Source: Phylloscopus collybita (taxonomy: Eukaryota > Chordata > Aves > Passeriformes > Phylloscopidae). From it: a stretch of 64,000 bases of DNA. Of this stretch, positions 57,336 to 64,000 are shown piece by piece. The notes under the pieces are model-generated. The model made no database searches, was not told the origin of the DNA, and saw nothing but the letters and a program-made list of their open reading frames with translations. The stretch lies in assembly GCA_027886175.1 (NCBI GenBank), contig JAJNNQ010000013.1, positions 6,405,501 to 6,469,500 of the forward strand, written 5' to 3'. The translations under genes and the position numbers were made by a program. Within the stretch, counting starts at the first letter, position 1. Each line of letters starts with the position of its first letter.

Positions 57336-60192
57336 ATCAAGTTATTCTTGCTCACAACTCCCGTACATGTAGCCTGAACCGGTATAAAGTGAAGAAGTTT
57401 GTTCTGTGATCAGTGACTATGGTCATTTATAATAAGTTCATAGAAAGGTAAAGTTTTTGTTTTACTTATATATGTAGAAGTATGTGTATATATACTTAAA
57501 TATAAATTCACCATCTCCTTTTGATACTAGATGGCTTCTGAATGCTGAAATACTTGCAAATCCACTTCATGTTTGTGTATTGTGTAATATTATGGATGCC
57601 AGATTGTTATCAGTTTATCAATTTTGGATAAACTAGTTTGTTGGATAAAATATTTCCCATCTTCTGTTCTCCTACTTATACCATATTTCTCCAGCTGCTT
57701 CCTGCCACATTTCTTAGCAAGTGCCAATAGCAACTCTCCAGCCATTGCTTTAGATTTTGCCTCAGGTCATCTTCCTTCCAACTGACCAGCTCCTCTGATT
57801 TTCAGTCAGAAAATTTGTAGTTGCACTAAAAACCCAATGCTTCATACCATTTATAGACATCAGAGTTTGAGCATGCTCTGTTGTGTTCTTAGGAGTCAGA
57901 CATCCAAAGTTTAAATCATCCCTGCATGAAGTGCCCACTTTTGCATCCATATAGCAAAATTGTCAGGATCAGCAATTTCATTCCCTTAAACAAAGGCAGT
58001 GTATGCCCCATGGGATGTTCCGTGCATCACAGAGTGCACACCTTGCTAGAATTCCAGTTTGAATATGAAAGAAGTGATGTATGGAAAGGGAAGACATGAA
58101 CTCCTTTCCTACCTTTCTCTTTGCTACAAGCCAGTGTTGTAGCTTATACATCTTTCTTTTCATTATATCCACAGAAGTGCATACAACATAAATAAATAAG
58201 CATTGAACTTTATATATGACAGTCCATCGTGTAATTTACACACCTAAATAACTTAGGGCAAAATGATTTGAAGTTATTTAGCTCTCCATTCATGAATTTG
58301 GATAGAAAGGGTGTGATCAACACATTTGTTCCAATTAAAAACACACTAAAATGAAAAAAATCTCACAAGGGAAAGGGCAAAACCAGAGGTAGAAAAGCAG
58401 GTATGAAGAAAAGCATAGGAGGGAGTTGCTGCAAGACAAAAGAGTGAAGGTAATAAGCCAACAAGGAGGAATCTCTTCTGTTCAGATTAGTAGAGTTCTC
58501 GAAAATAAAGGATGTGGCTTTTATAAACCATCTGTCTCTGGAACGTCATGCAGATAAAAGTGCTGGAGATACACAGGTAGCAGCAGCAGACTTCTGCTGA
58601 TGGGCTTTGGTTGCGGTTGCTGACAGAATGGGGTCAGCAGAACAGATTTCAAATAATGCAAGCTTTTCTTCCTTTTCTTTCCAATATTGCTGGAATCAGA
58701 GATGCTGGTGCATAAGAAATCTGTAAAAAGAACATTGCTGGTGATATGTTACCATGTTAGCAACTAGGAGCTCCAGGGTGATTTTACAAGTTCATTTAAA
58801 AAGTCTGATTTAAAATTTTCAAGTGGAGAGATCTAATTCAAGAAAGAGATTATCATATAACAGTGGTTGCACATTCGCTGGTCTGTGGGATATCAGTATC
58901 AGTGCTGCTTTACTGCCCATGCCTCACCACAGAGAAGCTGAGGTGTTCATTTCCTGGGAAACACATCTTCTAAGATGCACATCAATGGCACCACAACGTT
59001 TTAAGTAGTTTAATCCTAAACATCAAATATGCCCAAGTAGGATCCTTCTCACACAAGGAATGGGGAGGAGGGAGGAAGGAGCTGAGCAGAAAGAGGGAAA
59101 CAATCCCAGGAGTATCATTGGTTTCAGTGGTTAAATTGAAGTTGGGATGGAGAAAGGGGGTGAGAGCAGACTTCAAACTACAGGACCAAATCTTCTAAGC
59201 TGCTAGAAAAACTTCCCCATTCTGTGAAATGTGAATAAGTGGCCACAGAAGCAAGTGTTGGCATTCAGATCACAAAATAATGAGATAGATGCATTTTTAA
59301 TTCATAGGGCAATATTAAAAAGCAGACTGAAACTCCACAAAGTCGTGTGAAATACTACCATAGCCAGAATTTTGGAAAGAGTGTACAAACAACACTGGAG
59401 TCTGAGCTTACCGTCACCGAGGTCCTGTAATTTTCCCTTTTTAACACACAAGAATGCAATTCCCAGAGAGTTCCTGAGCTCTCCTGATTCAGCTCTGAAC
59501 AGACTCCTGCTCTTCCTGCTGTCTCCCAATTCTAAATTGTAAGTCAACGAGAAACAATTTTGCAACATAAAAATATACTGCCTTTTTCACATTCCTGACA
59601 GAAGTGGGATTGATTGGCAATATTTTTCCTCTTCCAGAGCATGGCTGCCAACTTCACCAAAAAACCCTAGTAGTGGGAAATGGTTTATTTTAGTGTTGTT
59701 ACATAACATACAGGCTTTGACAGAACCTGCCAAGGGGATTTCTGCTGCTGGGCACAGCCAACTGCTGTCTGCGTGCTGTGGGGTACAGGGTAAAGCAGGT
59801 GGGTAGAATGGTTCAGATAAAGGCAATTTCCCCCAAGCCTGAGGGGTTTATTGAAGGGACAGACAACACGCTGGAGTAACTCCTGGAGGTTTCCTGTGTA
59901 ACTCAAGTGCAGTTACGGTGCTTGCTTGCTTCAGTCAAATCCATGGGTGCCCTCAGGTCCAGCTAGTCAAGAAGCTACAGTCCAAAGGCTAAACTCTTTT
60001 TCTCTAAAATATTCCATACCTCCATCCTATTTGGAATTAACATTTCTCTCACTTAGTTCTTGTTCTCCCAGAGACAAACTATTGTATGTGCTTTGTACAT
60101 TACACCACCATTTATAGCCTCACGTTACTAAAGATTAGAGGAGTTTCAGCTAGGTCACACAAAAACACGGTGATAAAAGGAATATAAATACC
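57336..60192. other. Intergenic region between MRPS10 and the UTP25 promoter region
   Basis: AT-rich sequence without recognised genes or CR1. All open frames are under 90 codons and look random. Positions 59640-59900 are slightly more complex in composition, but I could not assign them. Confidence 0.5.
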
Positions 60193-60229
60193 TTTATTGC
60201 AAAGAACTGAAAATAAATTTACTTTATTT
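60193..60229 (-). terminator. Two minus-strand AATAAA signals
   Basis: TTTATT on the plus strand at 60193-60198 and 60224-60229 gives two AATAAA hexamers on the minus strand, just downstream of the candidate minus-strand exon. They support a minus-strand transcript ending here. Confidence 0.4.
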
Positions 60230-60329
60230 GACACCATTTATGGTTGTTTCTGAAAAACTGTCTCCATACGCAGTGAAGAACGCTCAGCAGCAGTAAGATT
60301 CAGCAGTGACATGTCAGAAGAGCCAGAAT

Positions 60330-60515
60330 TTAGTGGGGTTTCACTTGGAGCTTTTGATTGCACCTTTTATAATAAAGCAGTCTGGACATTAAGGACTTGC
60401 GTCGCGTCTCTTCCTCTATCCTGACTGTAGAGGTTTTCCCAGAAAATGTGTAGCTTTCAGCAAAGCGCTGCAGACCATGGGTCCGCTGGAGAAGGTGCAG
60501 CAGCTCCAGCAGCGC
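60330..60515 (-). CDS. Candidate 3'-terminal coding exon of an unrecognised minus-strand gene
   Basis: On the minus strand an ATTAG acceptor (60516-60520) is followed by 61 open codons ending in TAA at 60330-60332. The translation starts ALLELLHLLQRTHGLQRFAE and later reads VRIEEETRRKSLMSRLLYYK, with normal-looking amphipathic and charged composition. A second open frame, shifted by one base, continues to a TAA at 60238-60240 and includes SDMSLLNLTAAERSSLRM. Two minus-strand AATAAA signals follow. I do not recognise the protein and cannot locate upstream exons, although the CpG island at 60640-61060 could hold them. It could also be chance or a decayed gene. Confidence 0.3.
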   Translation of the reverse strand, partial: ALLELLHLLQRTHGLQRFAESYTFSGKTSTVRIEEETRRKSLMSRLLYYKRCNQKLQVKPH

Positions 60516-60648
60516 CTAATGCGCTCATTCAGCAATCAGAAGAGCGCCTGTAGCTTTCAGCAAAGCGCTGCAGACCATGGGTCAGCTGGAGAAGGTGCAG
60601 CAGCTCCAGCAGCGCCTAATGCGCTCATTCAGCAATCAGAAGAGCGCC
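60449..60648. repeat. Tandem duplication, two 100-bp units
   Basis: Units 60449-60548 and 60549-60648 follow each other with exact period 100. By eye they differ at a single base (C at 60484, A at 60584). Near identity means a recent event or an assembly artefact. The unit contains ATGGGT on the plus strand and, on the minus strand, the candidate splice acceptor and first 22 codons of the exon above. The plus-strand frames through it (60477-61163 and 60577-60795) are probably shadows. Confidence 0.9.
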
Positions 60649-61042
60649 AGGCTGGAGCTGCTGCCCGCCCCGCTGCCAACACGCTGCTGGCCGGCCCCAG
60701 CGCGGCCCCGGCAGCGGAAACGCGTCACGGCCCGCACCAAGCTGGGCATGGCGGGCCGCAGCTTCGGCACGGGCTTCAATTTGGACAGAGTCTAGGACAA
60801 GCGTCCCGTGCCAGTACTTTGTGTTCCCCAGCGCGGTTCGCGGGCACTAAGGCGAGCCCGCTCCCGGCACGGCACGCCGGCCACAGTCGGCGGGACGAGG
60901 CCCAGGCCCTGAGCTCACCCCCTCTCCTTCCAGCCGCCCGCGGCCCCGCCTTGCCAGGCTGCGCCGCCCGCCCCGGCATCAGCGGGCGGCGCCGGGCTGC
61001 GGGCACCGCCCCGCCGTGCGACAGCGCAGCGCGCCCAGCACC

Positions 61043-61048
61043 CACGTG
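61043..61048. promoter_or_regulatory. UTP25: E-box CACGTG upstream of UTP25 start
   Basis: A perfect CACGTG lies 17 bases before the start codon within CCACGTGG. This is the binding site of MYC/MAX and USF, and ribosome-biogenesis genes are classical MYC targets. Regulation is inferred from the motif only. Confidence 0.55.
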
Positions 61049-61065
61049 GAGCGGGCCCGGCCGCG

Positions 61066-61166
61066 ATGGGCAAGCGGCGAGCCGGGCGGGAGCTGCTGCG
61101 CAGCCTGAGCAAGAAGCAGAAGAAGCACCTGCGGGAGTTCGGCGAGGAGCACCCGTTCTATGACAA
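61066..61166 (+). CDS. UTP25: UTP25 coding exon 1
   Basis: 33 codons plus two bases; basic, with the conserved [19 protein letters not shown]. The start is fixed by MGKR at the edge of the CpG island. The donor is AA before GTGAGT, phase 2. Confidence 0.95.
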
Positions 61167-64000
61167 GTGAGTGCCGGGCTGGGCGAGCCCCGCGGTTCGG
61201 TGCCGGGGCTGCCGGGCCGAGGAGCCCCGCTCAGCCCGGGGCCGGCCCGGCGGCGGCCGCTCCCTCACGCTTCCCCCGGGCTGCCGAAGGAAGGAGGGGA
61301 GGTGCAGCTGCACGGCGCACTGACGCTCCTGAGCCGGGAATCTCGAAAGCAGGAAGTCTCGGCTCGGATTTTCTTGCAATAATTGTAAACTCTTGTGGTG
61401 CGGCCCGAGGGCTGCCAGGAGGAGCGGGGAAGCGGAGCAGTGCGAGGTGGGCTCCCGTTTTGACACCGGGCCGGTCTCTTGGCTTGTCAGGGTTCGAGAT
61501 TTCCCACTGTTTACTCCGGGCTCTTTTCTGACATCGGAAAGGGCATGAAAATAGAGCAGCGAAGATCTGTGTGACAGGAGCCATTCCCTGCTCGGCGAGA
61601 TGCCCATCTTGTCAAAATGACCTTCCTTTTGTACCCAGGTGCAAACTCCTGAGGAAAGAGCAGCTTAGTCCAGGTGCTGTGTGATCTGTGGTGCCGCTGT
61701 AAAGCCTTTAGGAGCAGGCACAGGGTGTTAAGGTCTGTTGTTTGTATGTCCCCTGGGGTCCTCCTGGCCTGTGTGGATTGGGATGGCCTGCCGGAGGGAA
61801 TGTCCTGTGTGTCACCCTCTACGGTGACGCTCACTCCCACACAAGACTCTGCACCTTTTTGAAGGAATTGAGGTTAGTTTAAGCCCAGCTTGTCCAGTGG
61901 CTTCTTTGAAGAATTGCAGTTCCCAGACCGGTTAATTAATGCTAGTTTTCCTTTAGTTTGTGTCTTTTTCCCACTTCACATACCAGTATTTAGTGCTAGA
62001 AGTAGTCTCTGTGTCTGGTTAACTTTTTTACAAACTACCCTTGTAGCTAGATTCTTTTAATTCCTTTTGAGACTTCGTCTTCTGATTAACACTGGATTTT
62101 ACTTCAAAATTGTTATTGATCAGTTGTAATGCCTGAGCACTTAGGCTTCATGTACAGAGGGTCACATCCCCCGAGAGGGTGACCCTTAAGGGTAAATGCC
62201 TGGTCTGTTTTCTTAGGGCGACATGTATTATGGCTTGGTTTTAAGCTTTCTTTTAACTTCTTTAAACTTGCATAACTGATCAATTCACTCTTCCCCTCAT
62301 TTCTTTCATCCTGTGTGTAACATCATTGGCAGAGTAAGGTATTTTACTGCTTTCTTTTCAGGGTTTCTGGAAGACCAGAAGCAATTCAAATATGTGAACT
62401 GGTAATGTATTTTTATTCCTTCCTTACTTTTATCTTTGTGTAGTTCAGTGAAATGAAAGACTTAGCATTTCATGTTTCCAGCTTATTCAGGCTGATTAAG
62501 TTGTTCCACTTAGAAAACCAGTATTTAGGAGAAAAAAATGAATGTGATTTTTGTGTGGCTCTGAATTGTTCTCTGTAATGTCTAACTCAAAACCGTGATA
62601 CCATCAGAGGGCAGAAGCAGCAGGAAATTACAGCAGTTCTTAACTTTTTTGTGTATTACTTAGTCACAGTCAAAATTAGATCATGCTTGAAGTTGTTTTA
62701 ATAATGTTGATAAACTTAGTGCTGCATGAGTTAGGAGACTTTGTGAAACAAAGGAATATGTTAACACCCATTCTTCTTCAGATTGCCAGTGCTTTACTTT
62801 CCTTTCAGTCAGGGTTTTATTATCAGATTAATAAAAGACTTCAAAGTTTTAATTTGGAAAAGTTGTTTACTCTGTTTCATTCATTTCCTTTAGCAATTTT
62901 GTGCCTTAATATAGTATTTACTGACTTCTTTCCTTTTTGGGCTAAAGGAAACTATGAAAGGAGTAAATAGCATTGTGTTGATACATTGTGTTGATACTCA
63001 TGGTTTCACTGTAGTTTTGGCTATAATCTGTCCTGGACATTGGCTTGTGCAAGCCCAGGACAGAACTGGCTCAAGTCTGGGTTGCTTGAAGTAGAGCTGT
63101 ACAGCTGAACCAGACCTGACCAAACTCTCTGGGGAACCACTGTCCACTGACAGCTATTTCACTTACCTACTTGAAAGCCAGAAGCGTTTCCAGCATGCTC
63201 TGTCCCTTGTATGGGTGCCTTTCTACAATTTTCAGTCTGTGTGTGGTTTTCTTAGAAGAATCTGGTGCTGGTTCAGTAAATGTCTGTGGAGATCAAATGT
63301 CCTCACTCAGCTGAGACTGAAAGGGTTTTGTGGTGCTCCAAGTCAAATTGGTGCAGGAAGAGATGCTTCAGTCTGTCTCCCAAAATGCTTTCAAAATCTA
63401 AACGGAGGTGTCCAGATAATTAATCACAGAAACTGGTGAGGTTTGAAAAATTTACTGCCTCTGTCAGAGAGGAAACATAGTAGTGCAAGTAGAGGTAAAA
63501 GGGTATTTGCCTGCTGCTTTATAGGCTGTTACTGTTGCTGTTTACACTTGTGTTTTTCTTTCCAGTCTGAGGATTCTGATAAATCGAGTGCAGAGAGCGA
63601 TTCAGAGACTGAAGTGGAACAGGTCTCTGGGTATCATAAGCTCCTGGCTACCCTGAAGACCTCACCTGAGTCTGAGAGTGAGGAAGAGGAAGATGAAAGT
63701 GAATCAGAAGAAGCTGAGGAAAGTGAGGCAGAAATGGACAGCGAAGGGTCCCAGGAGGCTGGAGAAGGAGAGGGAGGTGAAGAAGATAAGAACGATGTTC
63801 CAGAGGAGGAGGAAGGTAGTTTGTCTTTTCCCATGCTTCTTTGGTAAATTGTTTGATTAATGTATGTTTTTAGCCAGGATCCTGGTGTAGACTGTCTTGT
63901 TGGCTTGGTGCTCTTCTGCCTTGGAGTCTCTGTTGCTCCATTGGCTCTGTGTGGGTGGGAGCAGCAGCTGCTGAAGGATTTAGCAGGGGAAAGGGTAGCT
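61066..64000 (+). CDS. UTP25: UTP25 (DEF / C1orf107), SSU-processome factor; 5' part only
   Basis: Nucleolar protein needed for early pre-18S rRNA cleavage; the zebrafish orthologue is Def (digestive organ expansion factor). Three coding exons are in the window: 61066-61166, 62362-62401 and 63566-63815, giving 130 codons plus one base with matching phases (2, 0, 1). The N-terminus [11 protein letters not shown], then [20 protein letters not shown], and [12 protein letters not shown] after the serine/acidic block, match the mammalian protein as I remember it. The acidic, low-complexity stretch (about residues 48-130) precedes the helicase-like core, which lies beyond the window. Human UTP25 is about 756 residues, so most of the gene is missing here. 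Confidence 0.93.
61167..62361 (+). other. UTP25: UTP25 intron 1
   Basis: The CpG island continues into its first 150-200 bases; the rest is ordinary. A short inverted repeat, GGGTCAC ... GTGACCC, lies at 62159-62185. No exon is seen. Confidence 0.7.
62362..62401 (+). CDS. UTP25: UTP25 coding exon 2 (40 bases)
   Basis: Completes the split lysine and encodes [13 protein letters not shown]. The acceptor is TTTCTTTTCAG and the donor CTG before GTAATG, phase 0. Confidence 0.92.
62402..63565 (+). other. UTP25: UTP25 intron 2
   Basis: 1.16 kb without a recognised exon or CR1. It contains a perfect 9-bp inverted repeat (63028-63036 with 63055-63063). Confidence 0.7.
63566..63815 (+). CDS. UTP25: UTP25 coding exon 3
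   Basis: Encodes [19 protein letters not shown], then [18 protein letters not shown] and a long glutamate/serine-rich run. The acceptor is TTTCTTTCCAG and the donor G before GTAGTT, phase 1. The window ends 185 bases into the next intron. Confidence 0.93.

Larger units (their letters stand above)
60640..61330. promoter_or_regulatory. UTP25: CpG island promoter of UTP25
   Basis: Dense CpG sequence around the UTP25 start with no TATA box. It extends several hundred bases upstream, enough for a bidirectional promoter. Long open frames on both strands inside it are typical by-products of GC richness. Confidence 0.75.

Noticed and set aside
60777..61045. Minus-strand 89-codon frame in the UTP25 CpG island
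   Set aside because: Alanine, arginine and glycine-rich, with no family signature; explained by base composition.
60477..61163. 228-codon plus-strand frame and 72-codon frame (60577-60795) upstream of UTP25
   Set aside because: The long frame crosses the 100-bp duplication, changes frame between the units and runs through CpG-island sequence. I recognise no domain, and part of it is antisense to the candidate minus-strand exon.
63634..63834. Minus-strand serine-rich 66-codon frame
   Set aside because: Exact antisense of the acidic UTP25 exon 3; codons for Glu and Ser read as Ser-rich on the opposite strand.
1..64000. CRISPR arrays, phage or bacterial defence-type systems, tRNA and rRNA genes
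   Set aside because: No regularly spaced repeats, operon-like gene packing, cloverleaf or rRNA signature was seen; the window is ordinary vertebrate genomic DNA.

Overview
This window is vertebrate nuclear DNA, almost certainly from a bird. The evidence is several CR1 LINE fragments with typical avian 3' ends, an avian ERVL-type solo LTR, and intron-rich genes whose exons translate to recognisable vertebrate proteins. All recognised genes lie on the + strand. I found no bacterial-style operon, CRISPR array, tRNA or rRNA, and nothing that looks like a new defence or mobile system.

Layout. Positions 1-27268 hold no recognisable protein-coding exon and are probably the 5' non-coding part (long intron and leader exons) of TRERF1. 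They contain a short CpG-rich patch (about 1060-1300), a solo LTR (6153-6672), CR1 copies (13847-14241 with a nested insertion, 16374-16945, 22013-22500, 25490-26730), a pair of diverged dispersed repeats and one good candidate untranslated exon (17653-17744). Positions 27337-47147 carry the complete coding region of TRERF1 (TReP-132), rebuilt here as 15 core coding exons plus one optional cassette exon. The core exons give 1162 residues with a glutamine-rich N-terminal half, a C2H2 finger, an ELM2 and SANT module, two more C2H2 fingers and an acidic tail. The likely 3' UTR reaches to about 50 kb.

Within a few hundred bases a CpG island (about 50380-50760) starts MRPS10 (50674-57218), the mitochondrial ribosomal protein uS10m. 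Five of its coding exons are clear; the join between exon 1 and exon 2 is uncertain. Positions 57.3-60.2 kb are intergenic. A second CpG island (about 60640-61330) holds the start of UTP25 (from 61066), a nucleolar SSU-processome factor whose first three coding exons are present before the window ends.

Just upstream of UTP25 an exact-period 100-bp tandem duplication covers a possible 3'-terminal coding exon of an unrecognised minus-strand gene, which would lie head-to-head with UTP25. This is the least explained spot in the window.

Functional picture: a chromatin and nuclear-receptor cofactor (TRERF1), a mitochondrial translation gene and a nucleolar ribosome-biogenesis gene are simply neighbours. 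From memory of the human map, TRERF1 and MRPS10 are neighbours on 6p21 while UTP25 is on 1q32, so their adjacency here reflects avian chromosome organisation. Splice junctions come from reading frame, GT/AG signals and remembered similarity to the human proteins; no alignment was run.
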